From Saprospiraceae bacterium (GTDB lineage: Bacteria; Bacteroidota; Bacteroidia; Chitinophagales; Saprospiraceae), in assembly GCA_022842725.1 (NCBI GenBank), contig JALHOZ010000001.1, positions 1-64,000 on the forward strand: DNA of 64,000 nt, given 5' to 3'. Every line of letters starts with the position of its first letter. Within the stretch, counting starts at the first letter, position 1. Below the pieces are notes generated by a model that worked only from the letters and a program-made list of their open reading frames with translations, was not told the origin of the DNA and did not search any database. Of the stretch, positions 43,772 through 52,533 are shown in pieces. The translations under genes were made by a program, and so were the position numbers.

Positions 43772-44293
43772 ATGAAAAATATTCTGATTTATCTTTTTTT
43801 ATCATCAATTCTTTTTACATCATGTGAAAAAGATTTTGAAGTTGCCGGCAAAAAACCTGTTTATTATTCTTATGAAGATTCAACGGTTATCAGGAGATTG
43901 GATCCAAAAACTTTTGGTGATTTAGGAAAAATAGTCACTACAGGAAACTATATTTTTATTGGCGAAAAAAACAAAGGAATTCACGTTATCAATAATGTTG
44001 ATCCTACAAACCCGATAAAAGAACATTTCTGGCAAATACCGGGGAACAGAGAATTTACTGTTTTCGGAAATATCCTGTATGCAGAAAATGGCAAAAATCT
44101 TTGGGTAATCAATATTGAAAATTTTGCTAAAATCACCGTTGAAAATATAATTATTAACCAATATTATCCTCGTTTTGAAGAGCGTTATCCACCGGATTAT
44201 TCTGGTTATTTTGAATGTTATTACGAAAAAAACGGGATTTTTAAAGAATGGGAAGACGCCATGTTGGTCAACCCATTGTGTGAAACTTTATAG
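43772..44293 (+). CDS. LVIVD-repeat lipoprotein
   Basis: This 173-residue probable lipoprotein has a signal peptide with a lipobox-like SSILFTSC; the Cys would be lipidated and the protein held in an outer membrane. The rest has beta-propeller-like LVIVD repeats (KGIHVINNVDPTNPIKEHFW, NLWVINIENF) and a C-terminal PPDYSGYFECYY segment. It starts a three-gene run with a second repeat lipoprotein and an outer-membrane-type protein. It is short for a complete propeller, but related proteins of this size with the same ending exist to my knowledge. Function unknown. Confidence 0.75.
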   Translation: MKNILIYLFLSSILFTSCEKDFEVAGKKPVYYSYEDSTVIRRLDPKTFGDLGKIVTTGNYIFIGEKNKGIHVINNVDPTNPIKEHFWQIPGNREFTVFGNILYAENGKNLWVINIENFAKITVENIIINQYYPRFEERYPPDYSGYFECYYEKNGIFKEWEDAMLVNPLCETL

Positions 44294-44364
44294 TTTATTT
44301 GAAAACTTTGGTAAAGTCTTTTTTATAAAAACAAGGAATTTTTCTAAATCTAAAATAAAATCAA

Positions 44365-45117
44365 ATGAAGCAAACAATTTACCTATCGTTATTTATTTTT
44401 TTAACCATCTTTTTCCAAAATTGTACGCAAGAAGATATTTCGTCTTCCACTCAGGTCGGATCGTACAGTACTATGTTGACCATCGGCCAAAAATTGTATT
44501 TGGTCAATGACAGTCAGATTAAAACTTTTGACGTCACCGATTCCAAAAATCCCGTGCTCCTGAATACAACGGATTTGGGAGACGAAATTGAATCGTTATA
44601 CCACTATGATGGATTGTTATTGGTAGGTTCAGCTACTGATATGTACATTCTTGAAATTAATGACAAAGGTATTCCGGAGCAAAAAAGCAGGACATTTTAC
44701 AACAATGTGGAATTTTGTTCCAATGACCCAATTGTTGCCAGAAATGATATTGCGTATGTCACCCTTTCATCTGTTGATATACCAGTTTGTGACAGACCGG
44801 TTTTGGACGAATTAAGAGTTTATGATATTCAAAATATTGAAAGACCGGAATTGTTAGAAAGTATTGACATGTCAAAACCTAAAGGCCTCGGTTTTGGTAA
44901 AAAATATCTTTTTGTTTGTGATCAGGAAGATGGTCTGGTGATTTTTAATATTGAAGATCCGAAATCTCCGGTACTTTCCTCCACCTTAGAAGGTTTCAAC
45001 GCATTTGATGTCATTATCCGAAATAATATACTGATCGTTGCTTGTCTCAATGAACTCCGGCAATACGATATCACCGACGAAGATAATATTAAATTTTTAG
45101 GTACTATACAGATTTGA
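44365..45117 (+). CDS. LVIVD-repeat lipoprotein, longer paralogue
   Basis: This 250-residue lipoprotein (FFQNC lipobox, Cys at about 20) is made of LVIVD-type blades: LYLVNDSQIKTFDVTDSKNPV, LLLVGSATDMYILEINDKG, LRVYDIQNIERPELLESID, LVIFNIEDPKSPVLSSTLE and LRQYDITDEDNIKFLG. The pattern V-Y-(D/N)-I-x-(D/N)-P is clear. It lies 71 bases after its shorter relative and 1 base before the next gene, so the three are cotranscribed. It is probably a scaffold or binding protein on the cell surface; no enzyme motif is visible. Confidence 0.85.
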   Translation: MKQTIYLSLFIFLTIFFQNCTQEDISSSTQVGSYSTMLTIGQKLYLVNDSQIKTFDVTDSKNPVLLNTTDLGDEIESLYHYDGLLLVGSATDMYILEINDKGIPEQKSRTFYNNVEFCSNDPIVARNDIAYVTLSSVDIPVCDRPVLDELRVYDIQNIERPELLESIDMSKPKGLGFGKKYLFVCDQEDGLVIFNIEDPKSPVLSSTLEGFNAFDVIIRNNILIVACLNELRQYDITDEDNIKFLGTIQI

Positions 45118-45118
45118 C

Positions 45119-45769
45119 ATGCGCAAAACAGGAATGAAAGTATTGTTTTTTGTGACCTTATGGTTTTATGCAGTAAGTTTGAGTGCAGGCACCTATTCTG
45201 ATAGTCTTGCCCAAAATACTAAAAGATACAGAATCGGGTTTACTGCAACAGCATTAATCAACAAACATCCCGGCTTACAATTGACCCAAACGTATAGGTT
45301 GAACCGATGGTTTTCAGCTGATCTTGAATCCATATTTTCCTTTGATGCCTTGTTTTTGGACAGGAGATTTGTCCACAATTACGGATTCAGGGTCAGGCCG
45401 GGCATTCGTTTTCACTTTACGCCTGAAAAAGCCAACCATGATTTTTCCATTAAATTTCTCATTCACTACAGATACGTACATTTCAAATTTGAAGATGACG
45501 ATGTGGAAAGAGCCGGAGGAGCCTATACAGAAGATATCAGGGAATCGGTTTCTTCTGATTTATTAGGATATGGACTTACTATAGATTTTCATGAAAGAGA
45601 TTATGAAAACAGTATTCATATGGGGTTGGGCTTTATTATCGGAAGTCAGTTTACCACGTATTCATCAGAACAAATTCCTGATACAGGCTATTTATTTATG
45701 GAAACTGTTATGAGAAAAGGACAAAAACGGGCCTATCTTCCCATAATATATTTCCATTACCTGTTTTAA
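45119..45769 (+). CDS. Putative outer-membrane protein
   Basis: This 216-residue exported protein has a signal peptide (about 1-24, ending SLSAG). The mature chain has alternating beta-strands typical of a small outer-membrane barrel: FTATALINKHPGLQLTQTYRL, HNYGFRVRPGIRFHFTP, IKFLIHYRYVHFKF, and the ending YLPIIYFHYLF. I recognise no family with certainty. It begins one base after the lipoprotein gene and probably forms a surface assembly with the two lipoproteins. Confidence 0.7.
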   Translation: MRKTGMKVLFFVTLWFYAVSLSAGTYSDSLAQNTKRYRIGFTATALINKHPGLQLTQTYRLNRWFSADLESIFSFDALFLDRRFVHNYGFRVRPGIRFHFTPEKANHDFSIKFLIHYRYVHFKFEDDDVERAGGAYTEDIRESVSSDLLGYGLTIDFHERDYENSIHMGLGFIIGSQFTTYSSEQIPDTGYLFMETVMRKGQKRAYLPIIYFHYLF

Positions 45770-45781
45770 TGGAAAATAACT

Positions 45782-46318
45782 TTATTTGTATACTTTTTCA
45801 TAGGTTTTGTTGCTAACCCATTTTCCCCATTTTTCATTGTATGTATGCACTTTTTTTATTTCCTGCCCTCCTGAAAAAACGGGATAACCTCTGTTGACCC
45901 ATTCAAAAATACTGCCATACAAATTATACGTTTGTTGGTACCCTGCTTTTCTCAGTTTGTTTGCAATTTTTTCACTTCTGTAGCCAATACTACAATAAAC
46001 AATAATCTTTTTGTTTTTTGGAATCTGACTTAATGAAGAAAGATTAAAATCATCATATCCGATATGTTTTGCACCTTTGATATGCGAAACTTTAAACTCT
46101 TCAATCTCTCTTGCATCCAAAAACACAAATTCATTTTGTTTATCATACGCATCACCCACATCTATTACCGGAGCAGAATAGGACAAATACCCGTTTACTT
46201 TCTGATCAAAAGCAGGATTTTTGCAAGAACCGGTTTTTGGAAATTGTGCCTTGGCTTTTTGAAAATAAAAGATACCGGCCAATGTGAGTAAACCGATGAT
46301 CACTAATTTGTACATCAT
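45782..46318 (-). CDS. Rhodanese-like domain protein, membrane-anchored or exported
   Basis: This 178-residue protein has an N-terminal hydrophobic segment (signal anchor or signal peptide) followed by a single rhodanese domain. The active-site loop is CSIGYRS with the nucleophilic Cys present, inside KIIVYCSIGYRSEKIANKL (about 103-120). DAREIEEFKVSHIKGAKHIG is the CDC25/rhodanese entry motif. I used the ATG at 46318, just after the mvaD stop, not a GTG at 46333 that would overlap mvaD. It probably handles persulfide sulfur in the periplasm. It is the last gene of the DUF4294-mvaD run. Confidence 0.85.
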   Translation of the reverse strand: MMYKLVIIGLLTLAGIFYFQKAKAQFPKTGSCKNPAFDQKVNGYLSYSAPVIDVGDAYDKQNEFVFLDAREIEEFKVSHIKGAKHIGYDDFNLSSLSQIPKNKKIIVYCSIGYRSEKIANKLRKAGYQQTYNLYGSIFEWVNRGYPVFSGGQEIKKVHTYNEKWGKWVSNKTYEKVYK

Positions 46319-46322
46319 ATAT

Positions 46323-47372
46323 TTATTTTTCACGGTAAGGTCCGTCTCCGATGCCGTCTTTGATTACCCTTTGTTCCACACACAAAGGATAGATATCATT
46401 GTCCAAAAAATCTTTGATTACGTCTTCAATCTCTCCGGGATATAAAAGGTGCATATTCGGACCGGCATCAAAACTGAAACAAACAGGTTGCCCTGATTTT
46501 TTTCTGAAATTTTGAACCAAAGATATCATTTTTAATGAGGTTGGTTCGAGGAGGGTATATGAAGGCTCTGAGCACATCATTAATGCATGTAACGTCAGCG
46601 CCTCTGATTCTGAAATAGCAATAAACGTATTGATGTCACCGGATTTTAAAGCACGGTACAATTCATGGACTCTGGCATTTGCCTGTTGATACCTTGCAGG
46701 CGCATATACATTATTGACCATAAGCTGATGACCTGCACTTGAAGATACCGATTTTTCCTGCTCACTCACAATGCAGATATCATTGCGGAAAGTGGTAAAA
46801 ACCGGATGAACTTCCTGATAAACCGGAATGGCAAAATCATCGGATGAGCCAAGAAAATCGGGATGATTTCCCCACACAGCCCATTGTTTATAGACAGATC
46901 GGGAAGCACTTCCACTACCTAATCTTGATATGTAGGAAGCTTTTCTGTAAAAAATATCATCTGCCATGTCCGGCTCAAACAATTCTTTTTCCATGCTGCA
47001 TAAACAAAGAGCCAATGCACCCATTGCTGAAGCGGAAGAAGCTATGCCACTACTGTGTGGAAAGGTGTTCCTGCTTTCAATGGAAAGGGTATAATGTTTG
47101 AGGAAAGACAATACTTCAGCCTGAAGTCCTGTCAAAAATTTTTCTAACTTTAGTTTAAATGCCGGATTTTCATTTCCCTCAAACAAAAAAGAATCAAGGA
47201 TTGGTTCCTCTTCTCTGTTTTTTCGTTTCCATGTCAGTGAGGTTATGGTCTTGGATTCCTTCAATGTCATACTGATCGAGGCATTGTTGGGAAGTTGATT
47301 ACCATGTTTTCCCCAATATTTTACAATGGCAAGGTTGGAGGGACAATGCCAAACGATCGTCTGTTCTGTCAT
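46323..47372 (-). CDS. mvaD: Diphosphomevalonate decarboxylase
   Basis: This GHMP-kinase family enzyme makes isopentenyl diphosphate from diphosphomevalonate in the mevalonate pathway. The 349-residue product shows the decarboxylase N-terminal signature SNLAIVKYWGKHG (about 12-24), the ATP loop SSGIASSASAMGALAL (about 107-122), SASRSVYKQWAVWG (about 155-168) and DAGPNMHLLYPGE near the end (about 302). Length and motifs are typical. It overlaps the DUF4294 gene start by 4 bases, so translation is coupled. Its presence points to isoprenoid synthesis by mevalonate instead of the MEP route. Confidence 0.92.
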   Translation of the reverse strand: MTEQTIVWHCPSNLAIVKYWGKHGNQLPNNASISMTLKESKTITSLTWKRKNREEEPILDSFLFEGNENPAFKLKLEKFLTGLQAEVLSFLKHYTLSIESRNTFPHSSGIASSASAMGALALCLCSMEKELFEPDMADDIFYRKASYISRLGSGSASRSVYKQWAVWGNHPDFLGSSDDFAIPVYQEVHPVFTTFRNDICIVSEQEKSVSSSAGHQLMVNNVYAPARYQQANARVHELYRALKSGDINTFIAISESEALTLHALMMCSEPSYTLLEPTSLKMISLVQNFRKKSGQPVCFSFDAGPNMHLLYPGEIEDVIKDFLDNDIYPLCVEQRVIKDGIGDGPYREK

Positions 47373-48037
47373 TTTTTTTCTTTTTTACTTCTGTCCAGTT
47401 TTACATATTTTAGGGACGTTCCGTTTTCGATGCGGTAAGATACATCAAAATCCTGAAGCACAGCATCGAGAATTGGATATTGACCTTTGTTGTACCCTTC
47501 TTTCAGCTCATAAGTATATATTTTTGAAAAAGCATTCCAATAAAAGGCAGAAAATCCGCCTTTCAGATCTTTGATCAGGTCATACATCGGTTTGCCTGTT
47601 TCTTTTTCGATCATTTTGATCATGATTTTCCCCTGTAGTTTGGTAAGGTTTTTTAAAGGCTCCTCAAACTCTCTGGACAGCTCTTCTTCCAGTTCTTTGA
47701 TTCTTTTTTTTCTTTCTCTTTTAGAAAGATGGGTAGAAGCATATTCCAATTCTCTGAAAATGCGGATGGCTTCTTTGGCATATGGAAAAACTACCTGAGC
47801 ATAATTTCTGAAACGCATATATTTTCGATACGCTTCGTCATCGTCAAACTTACGTAATGCAGTAATCTGAAGTTTGTCCAGATCAGCCAATATCAACGTA
47901 TCACCATCCGGTGTGATATACGCTGAATATATCTGTCCGTTCATGTTGATTTTGGTTTCTTCACCAGCAGGTGGATTTACCTGTGCCTTCAAAATGCAGA
48001 CCGGTAAAAACAATAATAAAACAAACAAAAACCTCAT
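47369..48037 (-). CDS. DUF4294 domain protein
   Basis: This 222-residue exported protein has a signal peptide (1-20, ending LKAQ). The mature part is rich in charged residues and contains the DUF4294 pattern (GDTLILADLDKLQI, FRNYAQVVFPYAKEAIRIF, QGKIMIKMIEKETGKPMYDLIKDLKGG). The domain is common in Bacteroidota and has no known function. It is the first gene of a three-gene set with mvaD and the rhodanese protein; the stop overlaps the mvaD start. Confidence 0.88.
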   Translation of the reverse strand: MRFLFVLLLFLPVCILKAQVNPPAGEETKINMNGQIYSAYITPDGDTLILADLDKLQITALRKFDDDEAYRKYMRFRNYAQVVFPYAKEAIRIFRELEYASTHLSKRERKKRIKELEEELSREFEEPLKNLTKLQGKIMIKMIEKETGKPMYDLIKDLKGGFSAFYWNAFSKIYTYELKEGYNKGQYPILDAVLQDFDVSYRIENGTSLKYVKLDRSKKEKK

Positions 48038-48186
48038 TTGAATATATTTTCTACCATAACGTCTATTTAAGGTGATTGGTTATCTAACTTTTGGTTTTTT
48101 CAAAACATTAACAAGAAATGTGGCAGGATTTTTGAAAACATATTATAAATATTGATAATATATATTCTGTTTGTTTAAAAAATAAA

Positions 48187-49893
48187 ATGACGCGCTACCT
48201 GATTTTTGTCCTGTTTTTGGCTTGTAACAACAAACTTTCAGCCCAGCATTCGCTTCTGAAGTACGATTATCCGGTTAATTCGGAAACTTACGATGAAATA
48301 AGCCCGGTCTTGTCATATGATGAGGACAAAATTTATTTTACAAGGATTGGTTCTCCGGATTTTGAACCAACACTTTGGATCGACAGTGTAAATGTGTATG
48401 AAAATGCGGAAGAAGAACAATATCAGCAGTACCTTCAGAAAGTGTTCAAACAAATTGCCGGTAAAAACATTTCCAATCCTTCGACATCCTCCTTTAATCA
48501 GGATATTTGGGTCATCCAGCTCGATTCTCTAAAAAATATCAAAGACCTTTCACATCCCGGATATCCTTTGAATAACGCACTTCCAAATAGTATTTGTACC
48601 CGATTTGACGATCATGACCGATTTGTTTTGATAAACCAGTTTGAAAAATCAGGAGGACTCGATAAAGGTTTTTCTGTTTCTCAACAAAAAAAAGATGTTT
48701 ATTCATTTCCGGAGCCTATCCACATTGAAGCTTTTTATGTCAAAGGGGACCGGGTCAATCTGACCTGTAGTCCTGATCAGAAAATACTGATTCTGGCTTT
48801 TCCCGGACCGGAAGGCGATATGGATTTGTACATTTCTTACAGGGTTTATCATATGTTTTATACCGAACCAAAAAAAATTAAAACAGGTGTGAATACGTCT
48901 TTTGATGAGATGACACCTTTTTTGTCCGAAGATACAAAAACCCTTTATTTCGCTTCAAACCGACCTGAATCAACCGGTGGAACGGATATATTCAGCGTCC
49001 AAAGACTGGATGAAAATTTTATGGAATGGGGAGCATTAAATATTTTTTATCCTCCGCTCAATTCGCCTCAGGATGAAATGTATCCCTGCCTTCCGAAAGA
49101 GCAAAAAAATATCCTTTTTTCTTCAAATCGGGATGGAAGTTTTGATATTTTTCAAACATCCCTTTACAGAGAAAAAAATATCAGCGTAATAGTGGAAATT
49201 TTTATCATAAATGGACAAAACCGGAAACAAATGCCGGGCGAATTGTCTTGGGGTGCTGCCTATGAATCAGGTAAAAATAAGGAAAATTTTTTCAGATGCA
49301 GAGATGGAAAACACATTTTGCAAATTACGGAAAATAAACCATTGATGGTTCAGGCAGTCAACAGAAATCTGAAAAGTCGCGAAGTGATTATAGATCCTCA
49401 GGAAGTTATTTTACAACATAACGGCAAGCTCAGTATTGAATTGGTCCTTGAAGCAGATGCACCGGTAGCGGTTTCCAGCCGTTCTCAAAAATTGGAAGTA
49501 CTGCCGTTTCAACAACTTTTAGAAAAAGCAGACAGTCAGGAGGTTAAAAAGACTTCAGCTGTTTTCAAAAACATAATGTTTGAAAAGGCTACATCTAATA
49601 TTCTGGACAGGTCTTTACCAACCATACTTACCCTTGGAAAATTTTTGAAAACCAATAAAAATATCATCATCGAAATCACCGGTCATACAGACAATATCGG
49701 TGATCAGGGGGCTTTAATACAACTTTCTTCAGACAGAGCCATTGCGATCAAAACTATTTTGGTTAAACAAGGAATTGACCCTTCCCGAATTTTCACTGTG
49801 GGAAAAGGAGATACTGAACCCGTCACGGACAATAAAACAGAAGCTTCCCGAAAACAAAACAGAAGGGTTGAAATCAGAATTGTCAAAGATTAA
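48187..49893 (+). CDS. OmpA family protein with PD40 repeats
   Basis: This exported protein has 568 residues. A signal peptide (about 1-20) precedes beta-propeller PD40/WD40-like repeats of the TolB type (ISPVLSYDEDKIYFTRIG, MTPFLSEDTKTLYFASNRPE, MYPCLPKEQKNILFSSNRDG) over about 30-330. A linker follows, then an OmpA domain at about 445-568 with TGHTDNIGDQGALIQLSSDRA and SRKQNRRVEIRIV. The Asp and Arg that bind diaminopimelate are present, so it should link the outer membrane to peptidoglycan. Such proteins are common in Bacteroidota and include gliding/T9SS parts; none is identified here. Confidence 0.9.
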   Translation: MTRYLIFVLFLACNNKLSAQHSLLKYDYPVNSETYDEISPVLSYDEDKIYFTRIGSPDFEPTLWIDSVNVYENAEEEQYQQYLQKVFKQIAGKNISNPSTSSFNQDIWVIQLDSLKNIKDLSHPGYPLNNALPNSICTRFDDHDRFVLINQFEKSGGLDKGFSVSQQKKDVYSFPEPIHIEAFYVKGDRVNLTCSPDQKILILAFPGPEGDMDLYISYRVYHMFYTEPKKIKTGVNTSFDEMTPFLSEDTKTLYFASNRPESTGGTDIFSVQRLDENFMEWGALNIFYPPLNSPQDEMYPCLPKEQKNILFSSNRDGSFDIFQTSLYREKNISVIVEIFIINGQNRKQMPGELSWGAAYESGKNKENFFRCRDGKHILQITENKPLMVQAVNRNLKSREVIIDPQEVILQHNGKLSIELVLEADAPVAVSSRSQKLEVLPFQQLLEKADSQEVKKTSAVFKNIMFEKATSNILDRSLPTILTLGKFLKTNKNIIIEITGHTDNIGDQGALIQLSSDRAIAIKTILVKQGIDPSRIFTVGKGDTEPVTDNKTEASRKQNRRVEIRIVKD

Positions 49894-49978
49894 TGTTAGC
49901 AGAAAGTTAAAACCAAAATATGTTGTGACAAAACCCTTAGGTTTTTAGTTTGTTATCTTACTATTCAATATCATAGTT

Positions 49979-51166
49979 ATGCATATTTTTCAAATAAAAG
50001 CACCGGTAGTCAAAATCATTTTATTGATTTTTATTCCTGCATTTTCATTTTCTCAAGGAATCATTTTTTTTGAAGGTACCTGGAAAGAAGCATTAGAAAA
50101 AGCAAAAAAGGAGGATAAAATTGTATTTGTTGATTCTTATACGACATGGTGCGGACCTTGCATCAAAATGGCTAAAAATGTTTTTACACAGGAAAGTGTC
50201 GGTAAGTTTTTTAATGAAAATTTTATCAACATCAAACTGGATATGGAAAAAGAGGATGGTGTGAGTTTCGGACATAAATATCCGGTAAAAGCTTATCCCA
50301 CCCTTCATTTTATCGATGGTGACGGCAAAGTGGTCAAAAAAGTTCAGGGTGGCCAACAGGCAGATGGTTTGATTGCTTTGGGTGAGGCAGCCTTGAAAAA
50401 CAATGATCAAAGCGGTAAATACGCTGAAGAATACGAAGCAGGCAACCGGGATTATCAATTGGTGCTGAGTTATGTTAAAGCCCTGAATAATGCGGGAAAA
50501 CCAAGTCTGAAGATTTCCAACGATTATCTCAACAGCAATCCTGCCATTACAGAAGAGCAAAAACTTCGGTTTGTATTCGAAGCTGTGGTGGATGCAGACT
50601 CCAGATTGTTTGAAACTATGGTTTCTCAATCAGACAAAATCATTCCTCTTGTCGGTAAAGACACCTATCTCAAAAAAATTATAAAAGCTTGTGACAATAC
50701 TGTTGAAAAAGCCATACAGTTCGAAATGTATTCACTGGTAGAAGAAGCTTCAAAAAAAATGAAAACTCATCATCCGGACGAAGCAGAAGCTTTTGCTCAT
50801 AAAGCATCCTACAAATACACCCGGGCTTTCCGGGATGAAAAAGGATTTATTAAAGCTTACCGCGGTATGGTCAAAAACGATTCAAAAAATCCGGATGTTT
50901 TATATGGTGTTTCCAAAGACATTATCAATTCATTTCCGGAAAATCAGGAAATGCTGAAAGATGCAGCTTCATATGCTGAAAAATTTTATGAAATCAAAAA
51001 TGACAATGAAGCTTTGAATTATTTATGCCATGTTCTCATGGTTCAGGGAGATATCAAAACTGCTCTGAAACACGTCAACGCCAAAAAAGATGAAGTGCAG
51101 AAAAAAGGTGAAGACACCGGTTTTTATGACAATATGATTAAGTTTCTCGAAGGGAAAAAGGTCTGA
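49979..51166 (+). CDS. Thioredoxin-like protein with C-terminal helical region
   Basis: This 395-residue exported protein has a signal peptide (about 1-27), then a thioredoxin fold with the active-site motif TTWCGPCIKM (about 57-66) and the cis-Pro in AYPTLHF (about 104-110). Residues about 140-395 are alpha-helical and could form TPR-like repeats. It would act as a periplasmic thiol oxidoreductase, perhaps for proteins held by the helical part. It converges on the molybdenum-cofactor operon, 15 bases away. Confidence 0.88.
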   Translation: MHIFQIKAPVVKIILLIFIPAFSFSQGIIFFEGTWKEALEKAKKEDKIVFVDSYTTWCGPCIKMAKNVFTQESVGKFFNENFINIKLDMEKEDGVSFGHKYPVKAYPTLHFIDGDGKVVKKVQGGQQADGLIALGEAALKNNDQSGKYAEEYEAGNRDYQLVLSYVKALNNAGKPSLKISNDYLNSNPAITEEQKLRFVFEAVVDADSRLFETMVSQSDKIIPLVGKDTYLKKIIKACDNTVEKAIQFEMYSLVEEASKKMKTHHPDEAEAFAHKASYKYTRAFRDEKGFIKAYRGMVKNDSKNPDVLYGVSKDIINSFPENQEMLKDAASYAEKFYEIKNDNEALNYLCHVLMVQGDIKTALKHVNAKKDEVQKKGEDTGFYDNMIKFLEGKKV

Positions 51167-51180
51167 TTTACCCCTTTATC

Positions 51181-52089
51181 TCAGTCGTGTCTGAAAAACT
51201 TTTTAACCCGGAAAACGTGAAAAATAGCCGGAAAAACGGCATTCAAAGAATCTTTGACACCACCGGTTGATCCGGGAATGGCCAGGATCAGTGTGTCTTT
51301 CATAAAACCCGCAATACTGCGCGACAACATAGAATACGGGGTTCTGTCCTGACCATAACTTCTGATTGCTTCGGCAATACCCGGAATCTCAACATCCAGT
51401 AAGGGTCTGACAGCATCCGGTGTCACATCTCTGGGCGACAATCCCGTTCCTCCGGTGATGATTATCAATAAAATTCCTTGTTCCGCCAGTTTTTTGACTT
51501 CCTCCTGTATACGTCCGACATCGTCAGGAATGACGATATAAGACGCCACAGGTGCACCGAATTTTTTCATTTTTTCAACAATCAATTTACCGGATTTGTC
51601 GTCTTTTTCACCGGATGAGATACTGTCAGAACAGACAATTACGCCAACGGTGATCTCGCCGGCAATGGCCTGATAGTCTGTTTTTCCTCCTGTTTTTTCA
51701 AGTAATCTGATATTTTGGATTTCCACATTTTTATCAATAGGTTTCAACATATCATATACAGTGAGCGCCACAACCGATGCAGCATGCATGGCTTCCACTT
51801 CGACACCCGTTTTATATACGGTATGAACTTCCACTTTGATGACAATTTCAAGATCTGTCATTTCATAAGAAACCTGGGTAAATTCTACCGGAAGTGGATG
51901 ACAGTCCGGAATCATTTCACTGGTTTTTTTTGCTGCAAATAATCCGGCAGTTTTAGCCATTTCAAGGACATCCCCTTTGGGAACTGTTTTTTGCCTGATG
52001 GCTTCAATCGTAGCTGTTTGACCGACTTTTACCACAGCCTGTGCTATGGCTTTCCTGAGAGTCATAGATTTAAAAGTAATGTCTACCAT
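51181..52089 (-). CDS. moaC: MoaC-MogA/MoaB fusion for molybdopterin synthesis
   Basis: This bifunctional protein has 302 residues. The first half (about 1-150) is cyclic pyranopterin monophosphate synthase MoaC: PKGDVLEMAKTAGLFAAKKT, PDCHPLPVEF and TGVEVEAMHAASVVALTVYD are its conserved blocks. The second half (about 155-302) is a MogA/MoaB-type adenylyltransferase with GGTGLSPRDVTPDA and PGSTGGVKDSL. Fusion of the two steps is known in Bacteroidota. It is the last gene of the seven-gene Moco operon, starting 6 bases after moaE. Confidence 0.92.
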   Translation of the reverse strand: MVDITFKSMTLRKAIAQAVVKVGQTATIEAIRQKTVPKGDVLEMAKTAGLFAAKKTSEMIPDCHPLPVEFTQVSYEMTDLEIVIKVEVHTVYKTGVEVEAMHAASVVALTVYDMLKPIDKNVEIQNIRLLEKTGGKTDYQAIAGEITVGVIVCSDSISSGEKDDKSGKLIVEKMKKFGAPVASYIVIPDDVGRIQEEVKKLAEQGILLIIITGGTGLSPRDVTPDAVRPLLDVEIPGIAEAIRSYGQDRTPYSMLSRSIAGFMKDTLILAIPGSTGGVKDSLNAVFPAIFHVFRVKKFFRHD

Positions 52090-52095
52090 GTTGTG

Positions 52096-52533
52096 TTATT
52101 GGTTGATTTTCCAGGAATATTCCTGATTTTCCAGGATTTCTTTGCCCCAGACAGGAACTTCTTTTTTAATTCTTTCGACAAGGTATTCATTGGACTCCAT
52201 GGCTTCCTTGCGATGTTTTGAAGAAGTAAAAACAAATAAACAGATTTGTCCTGTTTTGACAATGCCCAGACTATGGTAAATATGCATACAAGTGATGTCA
52301 AACTTTTGAAAGGTATCCTCTCTGATTTTATACAGTTTTTGTTCAGCCAATTCCATATGTGTCGTGTACTCAATAGCCACGACTGAACTACCTTCTATTT
52401 CATCGGCTCTGACCTGACCCAAAAAAATGCTGTGACCTCCGATTTCTGTTTTGGTGCTGTGTTTGGTGATGGAATCCGAAATAAATGCCGGATCTATCGG
52501 ACCATCTATAAATACCGTTTTCTTTTTAGACAT
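52096..52533 (-). CDS. moaE: Molybdopterin synthase catalytic subunit MoaE
   Basis: MoaE, with the sulfur carrier MoaD, converts precursor Z to molybdopterin. The 145-residue product has the signature HSLGIVKTGQICLFVFTSSKHR (about 88-109, two shorter parts of it being diagnostic) and the catalytic Lys region IKKEVPVWGKEIL (about 122-134). It overlaps the end of the moeB gene by 8 bases and is followed by the moaC-mog fusion. Confidence 0.93.
   Translation of the reverse strand: MSKKKTVFIDGPIDPAFISDSITKHSTKTEIGGHSIFLGQVRADEIEGSSVVAIEYTTHMELAEQKLYKIREDTFQKFDITCMHIYHSLGIVKTGQICLFVFTSSKHRKEAMESNEYLVERIKKEVPVWGKEILENQEYSWKINQ

Noticed and set aside
43772-45117. The two LVIVD lipoproteins as one broken gene
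   Set aside because: Each has its own signal peptide with lipobox and its own complete ending, so they are two genes, not a frameshift.
50093-50629. 178-codon frame antisense to the thioredoxin-like gene
   Set aside because: Shadow of a gene with clear signal peptide and CGPC motif.
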